Below are positions 1-10,453 of a stretch of DNA of 64,000 bases, piece after piece. A program made the translations under genes and the position numbers. Under the pieces are notes generated by a model, which was not told the DNA's origin, did not search any database, and saw nothing but the letters and a program-made list of their open reading frames with translations. The DNA comes from Chimonanthus salicifolius (taxonomy: Eukaryota; Streptophyta; Magnoliopsida; Laurales; Calycanthaceae): assembly GCA_013350335.1 (NCBI GenBank), contig CM023535.1:35496991-35560990 (forward strand), in the 5' to 3' direction. The first letter of the stretch is position 1; every line of letters begins with the position of its first letter.

Positions 1-215
1 TGAAGGCAAAACCTCGTCAAGATATAAACAATCACAAATCATCCCCCTTGACGGCAAAACCTCGTCCAGATATAAACAATCACAAATCATCCCCCTTGAC
101 GGTAAGGCCTCGTCAAGGTATAAACAATCACAAATCATCCCCCTAGACGGTAAAACCTTGTCCAGATATAAACAATCACAAATCATCCTCCTTGACGGCA
201 AGGCCTCGTCAAGGT
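1..215 (-). repeat. LTR minisatellite, about 48-bp unit, at least four copies
   Basis: The phrase ataaacaatcacaaatcat recurs at about 24, 72, 119 and 167, each followed by a TTGACGG/TAGACGG step and an AACCTCGTC/AACCTTGTC step. A single or double version of the same unit sits in the A LTRs (about 6120-6250), so the array is an expanded form of an ancestral LTR motif. The array probably continues left of the window. Confidence 0.8.
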
Positions 216-2124
216 GTCCTCATGTTTGCTTCTCGGTCGCCTCGACGGAGCATGGACTCCGGTTTCTTTATTTTCATCCTTCCCATGCCATATCCCTCCC
301 ATGTCATGCATGAGATCTAGATGCCATATGCCATGTAATATATATGATAGCACAAACCATGGTATTTAAAATCCCATCAATAAAACATATAATTTGATTA
401 TCAAAAATAGATCAAGCAAAGCATCAATATACACATCATAGCCTTAAAACCCATCTTAAAACAATCATATGCTTACCAAGATAAATCAATGACAAAACCC
501 ATACATAACACATAATCCATGGCTTACAAAAAGGTAGGAATCCTACCAAATACCGACTAACGTCACTTTACGTTTCCGTCCGATAATCCGGTTACCGATA
601 CGCGCACCGCTTGCGATGTCCGATACCTTATTATACATCATCAATTAGACTCACGTTTTAATCATTTAAGTCCATTAATCATACCTTAGCGGGGTTCGGC
701 CATACACCATGGCCGAACGTCACTAACTAGGTTTGTGGGTCCCATTTAATCCATTAATTATTTTAATTACATGAGTCTAGAAACCAGCCACCCTAGGCTT
801 TATTTAACCATACACAAGGTCATCTTTAAAACACCTAAGTCCATGATTAATCTCCATGGGATTCTTGAATTTGGCCATTATTTACTATTTTGCCACTACT
901 CCTCCATGGTTAGGTTCTCATTTCATTTCTCCATTCTTAGGCCCATAATTGATCCATAATCTTGGATCCATTAATGACTCACCAATCATGAGGTACAACC
1001 ATTAAAAATCAGCCACTATCTTAACCTAATTCCCATTAATTAAAGCATATTCATAGACCTTAATCTTAGCCTATCCATTGGTTCACAAAATGGGTCCATT
1101 GATGTCTCATTAACCATGACATAACAACACTAGAAATCAGTCATTTAATTAACCTAATCTCCATTCATTTAAACACACACATAACCCCATACTTAGCCCA
1201 TTAAGTGGCTCACAAAAATGGGTCATGGGTTCGGCCATACACCATGGCCGAACCCATGATGTTAATTTCCTTATTTCTCTTGGATCTTTTCCCACATTTT
1301 TGATCCACATCTTAGATCCCTTAATACCTTAGCACTTCATGTCATAGGATCTTTAAAATCAGTCCCTTTAATTAACATTAGGCTCACTTTCTTGAGTCCA
1401 TCAAAACTATCAACATTCTCCATTATTTTTCCCTATTTACACATCCATTAAAATTATGAATACATTACCATAGGGTTCATCATTCATTGGTGACATTTAA
1501 GACCATAAAACATTAACCTTCATCCATGGATTCCTTCATTTAAAAACCCCTTTCAAAATTACTATCATTCTTTCATTTAAAACTTTAAAAATCATTAACC
1601 ACTTAACATAGCCTCCATTCTCTAACCCCATTAAAATTCTAACACCATCACCATAAGTTCATGGTCCATCATTCATTCATGCCTTTTAAGGCCACAAAAA
1701 TATTCACATCTTCCATGAATTTCATCATAAAAACCCCTTTAAAAATTACCTACATTTAATCATTTAAAATCTTAAAACCCTAAATCATCCTCCATGGCTT
1801 CCATTCTTTATAAACCCTAATAAATCAATTAATCACCTACCATGGTTTTGACCTTAAAAACCCCATTCCAATTTACTTAATTACTCACCATGATTTCTTC
1901 CAAAAATTCCATACATCCATTGCTTAAATAATTTAATTACATAATGTCCTTAATCCATTTATTTTTCTTAACCCTAATTTACCCATTAGGGTTTTGTCCA
2001 TTTTTCATCCTTCCATGGGATGGATTTGAGATCCAAGGCCCATAATGTTTTGGCCACCACTAAATCTAAGAAATGGACCCCAAATCTTAAACCCTAAACA
2101 AAATCCAATCTCTTGTTTAGAAAT

Positions 2125-2130
2125 ACTTAC
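2125..2130 (-). promoter_or_regulatory. Candidate 5' splice site in LTR B'
   Basis: ACTTAC on the plus strand, that is GTAAGT on the LTR sense strand, directly after the conserved purine-rich GGAGCCGACGGATT-like block. Same place and context as the donors in LTRs A, B and D. Use as a splice site is inferred, not shown. Confidence 0.5.
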
Positions 2131-3791
2131 AATCCGTCGGCTCCTCCAACTTTCTTTGCTCCCTTCGGACTCCTTGGCCTCCTCTCTTCTTCTTCTCCTT
2201 TGTTGGTCGGCTAGGATGTTTGATCAAGATGAAAAACCTCCAAGCTTGGGTTCGGCCATCATGGGGTGTTTGAGAGAGGGAGAGGAGAGGAGAGGATGGT
2301 GAGGAAGAAGATACTATGGCTTGATCTTGGAGTGATGGCCAAGCTTGGCTTCTTTCTTCTCTTCTTCTCTTCTTCTTCCAAGCTTTTCTTCTTCTTTCTC
2401 TCGGTGTGGGACGGTGGTGGAGAGCAAGAGAGGAAGAGAATGAGATAAGAATGGGACTTGAAAGATAAGATAAACAAAACAACACCTTTTGGTTTCTTAA
2501 ACTTTACTCCACCATTAAGGCTTCCAACCACCAACATGGGATTTTTATTTATTCTTTATGCTTTATGCTTTATGGTGGTGGTTGGGATAAACCACCACTT
2601 AAGCCAACGTTTTTTTGTGTTTGAAATGGGTGGTTTGGTCTTCCCATTTTGACCATTTGACCCTCATTTGATTAGTTTAATTAATTAATTAATTAGATCT
2701 GTAATGGCCCGAAATTTTTAAATCAATAAATATGTGAATATTATTTATTTTAATGATGAAAATTGGAAATTGGTGGAATAAATGGTAAATGGGCCAAAAT
2801 TTGGACAAAGGCCCAAATATGGCCCAATAGACCATGGATTGCATTTTAAAGTCATTTAAGTGGTCAATGATGGCCAATTGGACCATGGGTGGTCAAATTG
2901 GGTCAAATAACCATTTGGGACCCAATGGGTCAAGATGGTTAAGCTCTAAGGTAAATGGGTAAGATGGAAATGTAATTGGGCCATGGGCCCAATGATGATC
3001 CAATTGATTGTAGTGGGCTTAATAAAATTTAAATCACCTAAGTTATTTGGAATTAAACCAAGGTGATGTGGCCAAGTGGGACCCACCTCCACCTCATCAA
3101 GTGAGGTGGCGTGTGGGCCAAGGTTTGGTGGGACCGACCACCATAGTTGATTTGGTCAACCATGGGTGGAGTAATGGAGTTAGGTTAAGTACAAATGGAT
3201 TAACCTAAAGTAATTACCTAATTAATTAAATAATTAAATTATTTAAAATGGTGGTTAAAAGTGGTCAAAGTGGGGCCAAGAGGTGAAGACCCACCTCATT
3301 CCAACCTCAAATATGAAACACGTTGGGCTTGGTGGTGGTTTAGATAACCACCACCATAAAGCAATTTAAATATCTCAAAAATATCTTAAGGTTGGTGAAT
3401 GTAATTAATGTAAAGTAAAAAAATGGGGATAAACCTCATCTTTTCCTTTCTTTCTCTCTTTTCATTCTCATTTCAATCCTTCACTCTCTTATGGCCGTCC
3501 CACACTAGGAAGGAGGAGAGAAGAAGGAAATTAAGGAAAGGAAGCTAAGAAGAGAAGGAGAGAAGAAAGAAGTAGAATTTTAAGGAAAATCACCCTAAGA
3601 TCAAGGTGATCATCTCCCCTCTCATCATCTCTCTCTCTCCCTCTCTCAATTTAAACCCTACCTTGGCCGATCCTAAGGTTGGGGGTTGCCACCATGGATC
3701 AAGAATCTTGACCTACCAAAGATCAAGAGGAAGGAGAGAGGAGGCTAAGGAAACCGACGGGAGTGCCGGAAGTCGGAGGAGACGACGGATT

Positions 3792-3797
3792 GTAAGT
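3792..3797 (+). promoter_or_regulatory. Candidate 5' splice site in LTR A
   Basis: GTAAGT after the purine-rich block GGAGGAGACGACGGATT. The same block and donor are found in LTRs B (19358), B' (2125, reverse), D (33436) and, as GTATGT, F (55264). Confidence 0.5.
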
Positions 3798-4936
3798 ATT
3801 TCTTAAACAAGAAAATTTGGATTTTTAGGGTTTAAGAATTGGAATTTATTTTTGTGAATTTAATGGTGGTTACATAAGTTTATGCCATGGATTTTAAATC
3901 CATCAAATGGAAGGAATGGTAAGTAATGTATGTTTTTTTTAGGATTTTGAGAAAATGGAAGATGGAGAAAACCCTAAATGGGTGAATTAGGAGTAGGGAA
4001 AAGAAATAAATAAGTGATTATGTGCATTGGGTAATTTATGAAATTAAGCATGGAAGTGGATGATTGGAAGAAAAATCATAGGCCATAGGGTTCGGCCATG
4101 TAGCATGGCCGAACCCCATGGTGAGTGATTAGCTAATTGATATAATTGGTTAAGGTTTTGATAAGTGGAAGAAAATGAGGGTAGCAAATGAAAATTAGGA
4201 TTTTAAATGGGTCAATGTAGGTGTTTGGAGCAATGAATGGTTGATCATGAACCATGGATTCGGCCATGGTAAATGGCCGAAACCTATGGTGGTGTAATGG
4301 TGATCAAATGATGGGTTTAAGGGATGCAAAAGAGGGATTAATGTATTAATGAGTTTAGGGTTTTGAATGAGTAATGTTATGGCCTTAAGAGGCATAGAAA
4401 AATAATGGAACATGAACCATGGGTTCGGCCATGGTGTATGGCCGAACCCTAAGGTCATGTATTACAAATTTTAAAGGGGTTTAAAAAGGATGGAAAATGG
4501 GAAGATTCAATGGGTTAAGTATGTTTGAAACCATGAAAAGATGAGGGGGAAATGTTATTAGTTTTGATGGGCTCAAGAGATGAAACAAATGTTGATCAAA
4601 TGAATGATCTAAATAAATGATGAAATTCCCATATAGAGGGATTTGTGATAAATTAAAATGTGAGCAATGGACCCAAGAAAAAAAAAATGGGAAAAGGACA
4701 CCATGGGTTCGACCATGGTTTATGGCCGAACCCATGGCCCATTTGTGAGCCTTTTGATGGGTTAGATTGGAGTATGAAGGTGTTTAAATTGATTGGGATT
4801 AGGTTAAAGACTTATTTTTAATAAGTTCATATTATGGTTGATAGGTCACTAATAGATCTAAGTTGTGGATCAATTTTGGACTTAAGTGTGGCTAAGTTAA
4901 TAGACTTTAATGTGGTTAAGGTTGATGATTCAAATC

Positions 4937-4944
4937 TATAAATA
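4937..4944 (+). promoter_or_regulatory. Possible TATA box in LTR A
   Basis: TATAAATA within CAAATCTATAAATAGGCC, the best TATA-like match I found in the LTR. It lies downstream of the exon-like block, so it would drive a second, shorter transcript if real. Weak evidence. Confidence 0.3.
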
Positions 4945-6919
4945 GGCCAAAGAAAGAATGGGGTAAAGACATCATGAGTTCGGCCATGGTGTATGGCCGA
5001 ACCGATGACCCATTTGTGGGTAAACTTATGGATAAATTTGGTATGATGTATGTGAGAAAGGAATGAGGATTAGAGTGTTTAAGTGGCTAATTTTTAGTGT
5101 TGTTAGTTGTAATGGAAGTGTGATTAAGTAATGATAAGTCAAGTGTATGGTTTAGGTTCTCTCAATGGAGGGACTTATGATGAATTTAATGTGTAACCAA
5201 AGACCAAGGACAATGGAGATTTGGTTAAATTTAAAGGGCTGAATTTTAATGACTCAATTGTAGATCATTATGGCCTAAGGTTAATGTGTTTGTACATGTT
5301 TAAAGTAATGGACTTTAGGTTAAATTAAGTGGCTGACTTTATTGATTTTAAGATATGGGTGATGGGTCATTGATGGATCCAAATCTATGAATCATCTATG
5401 GACTTAATCATGCATGGATGAATGAGTGATTAACCATGGAGAAGAGGTAGTGGCAAAACCGTAAATAATGGCTAAAATGAAGAACTCCATGGGAGATGAT
5501 CATGGGTTTAGGGATTCTAAGTAATAGCATTATGTAGGGTAAAATAAAGCCTGGGAGGCTGATTTTACACTCATGTAATTAAAATGTGGACTGATTAATG
5601 TGTAATAAGGTACTGGACATCGCAAGCGGTACGCGTGTCGGTAGCTGGACTGTCGGACGGAAACGAAAGAAAGAACGCTAGTCGGTATTTGGTAGGATTC
5701 TAACCTTTTTGTAAGCCATGGATGGAGTGATGGTTTCTTTGAATTACTTTGGAAATTTTATGGTTTGGTTAAGATTGGTTTTGAATTATGTATTACGTAG
5801 GGGTTTTCATTTGATTTATTCTGGTAAGTATATGATTGGTTTATAAATGGGTTTTAAAGCTATGATGTGGTTATTGAGGCTTTTCTTGATCTATTTTGAT
5901 AATCAAGTTATATGTTTTATGGATGGGATTTTTTAAATGTCATGGTTTGTTATTATATTCATTACATGGCATATGACATCTACATCTCATGCATGGCATG
6001 GGAGGGATATGACAGGGGAAGGATGAAATGAAACCGGAGTCCATGCTCCGTCGGGGCGACCGATAAACAGGCATGGAGATATTTTAATGTATTCGATTTA
6101 TCAGGGATGTTGTATGAAATTATGATACCTTGATGATGGTTCTTCCATCAAGGGGGATGATTTGTGATTGGTTATATCTGGACGAGGTTTTGCCGTCCAG
6201 GGGGATGATTTGGGATTGTGTATATTTTGACGAGGCCGTGCCGTCAAAGGGGATATGGCATCGGGATACTAAAGATGATGGGTGGGATTCATAACACAGA
6301 CACCCATGGCATGACATTCATCTTATAGTTTTTTTTTGTTCCTTATATGATTTCATATGTGTTTGTTATCACTAATCCATGTGTTAGCCCTACTCGGAGT
6401 CCTACTGGGTGCGTTGTCTAACGCCCTACTTCTACCCTAGCTGATGACGCAGGAGGTGGCGAAGCGGAAGGAAGAGACGGGAGCCAAGCTAAGGAGCTTG
6501 GAAAGGCCTGCTAGATAGTTACTAATGTTTATTTCGGATAATGTAATTTGCAATAGTTTAGCTTGTCGGAAATGTAATAAATTAGATTACTTGCTATGTT
6601 TTGGGATTATATTTTGGACATTATGATTTTGAGGTATTTTAGTAATTTAAATGGATGTTATCTTCCCTGCGATCTCAAATTTGTAGAATAGTCCTTATTG
6701 TTAATTCCGAATAGTTGTATTATTCCTTGATGCTTGTTGTCTACGTGTGAACTGTTCTCCGTGGACTTCGTTCCACGCACACGTAGGGTTGGCCAGTTAA
6801 GGCCGGGCTTTAGAAGCTCGGACTTAACTCGCGTCGTGACGTCCGCACCCTTTGTCACTCTTTATTAAAAAAAAAAAAATAGACTCTGATTTTAGGTGAA
6901 AAGGGACGGGCGTTACAGT

Positions 6920-6931
6920 TGGTATCAGAGC
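6920..6931 (+). other. Primer binding site of element A (initiator tRNA-Met)
   Basis: TGGTATCAGAGC two bases after the 5' LTR end, complementary to the 3' end of plant initiator tRNA-Met, the usual primer of chromoviruses. Confidence 0.9.
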
Positions 6932-7130
6932 GAACTTGGAAGAATGAATCTCTCGAAGTAAGATTAAGACGGTTGCATGTCTCACTGGCAGCTAAGAATC
7001 CCAACCGACCGACTCTTCGGAGTCCGCTGCACGGGGGCCGGGTTAATCTACTTCGATTGACTCAAACTGAAGTATTCAGTTTGAGAACAACATTTGATGA
7101 AAAAGAATGAAAGCAAGGGAAGAAAGATTC
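6932..7130 (+). promoter_or_regulatory. Conserved 5' leader of element A with UUCG hairpin
   Basis: About 150 bases after the primer site are conserved in all leaders here (A, C, D, E, G). The core is GACTCTTCGGAGTC (7011-7024), a 5-bp stem closed by a UUCG tetraloop, followed by CGCTGCACGGGGGCCGG. The position suggests an RNA packaging or dimerisation signal; this is inference. Confidence 0.6.
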
Positions 7131-7640
7131 ATCCTAAGTTAAATTTATCAAACATAGCAATATAGGGCTTATTTCCCCCGAAAATGAAAACACAATACTT
7201 TGATACTTAGGAAATTTTCCCCAAAACAAGGTGTGATCACTTAGAAATCTTTCCCCAGAATTGATGAAACAATGATAACTTTATCAAACGTAGCGAAAAT
7301 AGGATGTGTTTCCCCAGTATTCTTAAGTTGAACAACAAACAGTAGGAGTTTAGAGATTCTCCCCCCAGAAACAAAGGAAAACCAAGTGTGCTTATTTGGC
7401 AACTTTCCCCCAAATGGAAAAAAAAAATAGTGATACTTAGGAAAATTTCCTCCAAAATGAGAAAACAAATCTAGTTTTCCCCAATTAATGGAACAATGAT
7501 GGATTTGTCAAATGTAGGAAAATTTCCCCCATCTCACCAAATGGAACAAGCATTGGTACTTAGGGATGTTATTCCCAAAACTGAGTGTGCTAGTTTGGAA
7601 AATTTTCCCCAAAATACGTTGTGTTATATATAGGAAAATC
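7131..7640 (+). repeat. Leader repeat array of TTTCCCC motifs
   Basis: Irregular 40-60-bp repeats, each with a GGAAATTTTCCCC-like core and phrases such as ACTTAGGAAA and TGTGCTTATTTGG. Shorter arrays of the same type fill the leaders of C (22020-22290), E (37780-38150), D (27120-27245) and G (61280-61400). Element A has the longest one. No ORF. Confidence 0.6.
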
Positions 7641-7802
7641 CCTAAAACCTAGATTGGTTTTATTGGAAATTGCTGTGGATGGTGTTTGTGTATTCTATTG
7701 TATTTTATGATATAGATATGTCAAATGACGGGGAGTATATGGAACCAAGGGGTAAGGAAACCCCTAGCTGTCCCGTAGATTTGGTGTCTGCATCTAGCAT
7801 AA

Positions 7803-8171
7803 ACAGTTAGCCTGGACTTTCAGGAGGGACCTCCCGAGGAAGATGAAGGGGATTTATCATCTCTTCCTGAAGAGAATGTGGAAGACTTTCCGATGATAAG
7901 AAAGTCGGTAGGGGAAATGGGACCCGATTATAGGTACGAGTTGTGCAACCAGGTTGGGCACAACTGCGCATACTGTACCTACCCTTTTGAAGTGGTATGC
8001 CCGGTTTGTGGGCTACATGGACATGGGAAAGAAAAGACTAACTGTCCTTATGTTGGAGGACCAGGGATAATATCTTGGTTGACATGTGAAGTACGGGGTC
8101 ACATGTCGGTGTCATGCCCTGACAGTTCTTTTGTGTTTGAGGATGATGCAGGGTCTTCTATGGAAGATTAG
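7803..8171 (+). CDS. Unrecognised ORF with three zinc-knuckle-like motifs, element A
   Basis: Open frame ending in TAG at 8171. No in-frame ATG is seen before the one near 7893, so about 90 codons from that ATG are the safest call. After a short acidic lead (EGPPEEDEGDLSSLPEEN) come three cysteine/histidine clusters: CNQVGHNCAYC, CPVCGLHGHGKEKTNC (CX2CX4HX6C) and CEVRGHMSVSC (CX4HX4C without its first pair). An acidic tail (FEDDAGSSMED) closes it. It does not resemble the single CCHC knuckle of the Gag proteins in the other elements (CFHCDQPGHFKRDC). It is the only coding-looking stretch in element A besides the integrase remnant. It could be a degraded Gag tail, a captured host fragment, or a dedicated nucleic-acid-binding protein. 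I do not recognise the family. Confidence 0.4.
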   Translation, partial: TVSLDFQEGPPEEDEGDLSSLPEENVEDFPMIRKSVGEMGPDYRYELCNQVGHNCAYCTYPFEVVCPVCGLHGHGKEKTNCPYVGGPGIISWLTCEVRGHMSVSCPDSSFVFEDDAGSSMED

Positions 8172-9060
8172 GATAAGAAAGGGTAAGGAAATGTCTGGGA
8201 AAAGGAAAAGATTTTGTAAAGGTTGTGGATACGTTATAAAAGGTTTGTGCTAACCCTACCAAACCTTGTAATGTGATGAAAGTTCGAATGATTTTCAATA
8301 AAGTATTCAAATGTAAGAGTTTGCAAGGATATTGAGGCTCATAATGATTAAGTGTAGTGATATCTTCTTTTAGGGATCTTGAATGAAGAAATTCATGAAG
8401 ATGTAAAGTGGTTTATATGGTCTTAAAAGACATGAATAAATGGTTGACCATGAACCATGGGTTCGGCCATGGTGAATGGCCGAACCCTATAGTGAGGTGT
8501 TGTAATGATTTTTGGGTGTGAAATTGTGGAAGTTAATGGTTGAAGGTTAAGGTTTCTAATGATCTTAAATGTGACCAATGAATGATGAACCACGAACCCC
8601 ATGGTGGTTGATTGAATGATTTTAGTAAGGTTGTGAAGAATGGAAGACATGGAAAGAAATTTGGGAATTTTAAGGTTTAAAACCATGAAGAATGGTTAAG
8701 AATTTTAAGTGCTTAATGATTAAATGTTGCAAATTTTAAAAGAATTATGAGGGCGTTTAGGAATGATGCGAATGATTTGGTGGCCTTAAAAAGGCATGAA
8801 TGGATGATGAACCCTAGGGTTATGTGGTTGTAAATTTGAAGGGTGTAATAGTAGGAAAAAATGATGGAGAGGGTGCATTGTTTTAAGTGGAGTTTAGGTA
8901 TTATAAATAGGGTTTTAAAAAAAATAAAACCATGGAGAAATTTTGGTGAACTTAGGTGTTTTGGAATCATGGAAAAAAAAAAATTGGGGGAGTATTGGTA
9001 GTTGGTGAAATTTGTAATACTTGGGAATATTTTTAGTGGTGAATGGATATTATTTGACAT
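8172..9060 (+). repeat. LTR-like filler inside element A
   Basis: AT-rich sequence resembling the middle of a B-type LTR rather than gag-pol: it has the GGTTCGGCCAT/ATGGCCGAACC palindrome at 8460-8486 and the phrases GGCCTTAAAAAGGCATGAATGGATGATG and AACCATGAAGAATGG also seen near 19680-19740. Probably a captured or template-switched LTR piece that replaced coding sequence. No credible ORF. Confidence 0.55.
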
Positions 9061-9370
9061 AACCTAAGTAAGCTTAGACCACTATTTTTAGGAATCTATG
9101 AATATGTGTTGAATAATTCAGAGGGGTAGGAAATTAGTATTTATATGATTTGGATTGATGCCGGACAATGGCATTATGATAGACATTTTTGATTTCGTAG
9201 TCAACGCATGGGTCGTATGTTAGACCTGCTAGCCCTATGATCGACAGAATAGTTCTACGAAGGTATTAGTTAAGCCCATGAATGGATTATACCCATAGGA
9301 GGGTTATATTCATGGATGGTTATAAACCATGGATGGGGGTTCCCATGGTGGATTGGATTGATGTCAGGTA
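9061..9370 (+). repeat. Non-coding module shared with element E
   Basis: Contains GGATTGATGCCGGACAATGG, then GATAGACATTTTTGATTTC, GGGTCGTATGTTAGACC and CCCATGAATGGATTATACCC. The same order of phrases, diverged, is found on the minus strand at 36720-37095 inside element E, where it replaces the end of protease and most of RT. Function unknown. Confidence 0.6.
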
Positions 9371-9869
9371 CTGGTGTTGTAGAAGTTATGAACAAAAAGG
9401 GTTAGTCACATAGTGACTTGTGTGCAAATGAAGAGGTGTTAAGTTTTGGAGATGTAATTGATGGGAAAGATAAAAAGTCTAGTGAAACTCGAATGGGAAG
9501 CTATGGGCGACTGCCGAGTTAGTCTAGCTAGCTGACTCTGTAGTTAGCCGATGGAGTTCCAGGAGAGTGCAGCTAGAAACCTAGTTGAAATGGAATCAGC
9601 CAATGACTTGAGCATAGGCTCGTACTGGCAGGCTACTTCACACAGAGAGTAGACGAAAGAACGTGTTGAATGAGTACGGATGGGAAATATCTTGGTAGCA
9701 GGTAAAGTGAAATAGAATACATTAGTCTGCATAAGATCGCAAATGGGTTCGTGAGGGAAAGAGATAGCAGGAGACAGAGTAATTTTCGCAAGAATGAAAC
9801 TCATAGGTTGATATGAGTGGTGTTGATGTAATTAAGAGATACTTGACACGAATGAACGGGAAACAACGA
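9371..9869 (+). other. Unassigned stretch of element A
   Basis: No frame stays open for a useful length and I recognise no motif. It may be degraded pol or filler between the shared module and the integrase remnant. Confidence 0.5.
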
Positions 9870-10391
9870 ATAGGCCCAGAAATGGAGGAGCTATGGACTA
9901 AGATGTCTACCGGTGAGGTAGTACCGGAATAGGAGTTACGACCGGGACAAGGTCTTGTATTCCGAGGTAGGACGGATGTGCCTAGGAGCATGCAGTCGGC
10001 TATGGGGACCGATGTGTTAACCAGCACAGCAATCCACCCACAGACTGATGGACAGTCGGAGAGAACAATACGGGTATTGGAGGATATACTGAGAACATGT
10101 GTACTGGATTTCAAAGGTGGATGGGAGAATCAATTGCTCCTGGTGGAGTTCTACTACAATAATAGTTGTCAGACAAGCCTCCAGATGGCTCTATTTGAGG
10201 CCTTATATGGTAGGCCGGGTAGATTGCCAGTGTGTTGGACAGAGGCCGGTGAGCCTGCGCTGATTGGACCAGAGATGGTTGTGGAGACTACAGCGCAGAT
10301 CAAGGTGGTATGGGAACGACATGGCAATGAGGAAACCACCTGGGAACTGGAGTCAGAGATGAGTGCCACTCATCCGGAATTCTTTGTATAA
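9870..10391 (+). pseudogene. Integrase-chromodomain remnant of element A
   Basis: Three pol scraps fused by deletions. 9880-9972 matches the linker before integrase ([15 protein letters not shown], then a TAG). It jumps at about 9990 to the middle of the integrase core (MQSAMGTDVL...[17 protein letters not shown], with the catalytic Glu region). Around 10308 it jumps again to the chromodomain tail (VVWERHGNEETTWELESEMSATHPEFFV, stop at 10391). The HHCC zinc domain, both catalytic Asp positions and most of the C-terminal domain are missing, so it cannot work as an integrase. It shows that element A descends from an autonomous chromovirus. Confidence 0.85.
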
Positions 10392-10429
10392 GATGATTTG
10401 AACCCCTACTTCGCTCGAATTTTCGGGAC

Positions 10430-10453
10430 GAAAATTTTAAAAGAGGATTGTAT
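10430..10453 (+). other. Polypurine tract of element A
   Basis: GAAAATTTTAAAAGAGGA just before the 3' LTR, after the conserved TTTTCGGGAC. Matching tracts precede the 3' LTRs of B, D and E. It primes plus-strand DNA synthesis. Confidence 0.75.

Larger units (their letters stand above)
1..2699 (-). repeat. LTR of family B' (reverse), right-hand part up to the element A insertion
   Basis: Reverse-strand LTR related to the B LTRs at 18272-21803 and 43947-47561: it shares the GGTTCGGCCAT palindromes (about 693 and 1230), the block of text at 540-620 with the CACCGCTTGCGATGTCCG motif, and the TC-rich exon-like block with a reverse splice donor (ACTTAC, 2125-2130). Its U5 end lies left of the window. 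The LTR continues at 14678-15208 after the element A insertion. No gene is seen; short ORFs here are translations of LTR low-complexity sequence. Confidence 0.8.
2700..6917 (+). repeat. Element A 5' LTR (4218 bp)
   Basis: TGTAATGGCCCG at the start and GGGACGGGCGTTACA at the end. Contents in order: AT-rich text, a TC/GA-rich exon-like block (3420-3790) ending in a GTAAGT donor, five copies of the GGTTCGGCCAT/ATGGCCGAACC palindrome (4089, 4257, 4422, 4706, 4978), a TATAAATA at 4937-4944, a CGGAGTCCATGCTCCG block (about 6031), a two-copy 48-bp-type repeat (6120-6250), the conserved GGGTGCGTTGTCTAACGCCC hairpin (6407-6426) and the R-U5 text ending at the primer site. No protein-coding content is credible. 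Confidence 0.93.

Noticed and set aside
2117..2485. 122-codon frame on the minus strand and similar basic frames at 19060-19371 and 46471-46773
   Set aside because: They lie in the low-complexity exon-like LTR block and end by reading through the splice-donor sequence. Similarity between them follows from LTR homology.
6920..6931. TGGTATCAGAGC as part of a tRNA gene
   Set aside because: It is only the 12-base primer binding site; no cloverleaf follows.
8423..9060. Minus-strand frames of 87 and 115 codons in element A
   Set aside because: Low-complexity His/Phe/Ile-rich translations of LTR-like filler, with no motif and no homologous frame in the other elements.
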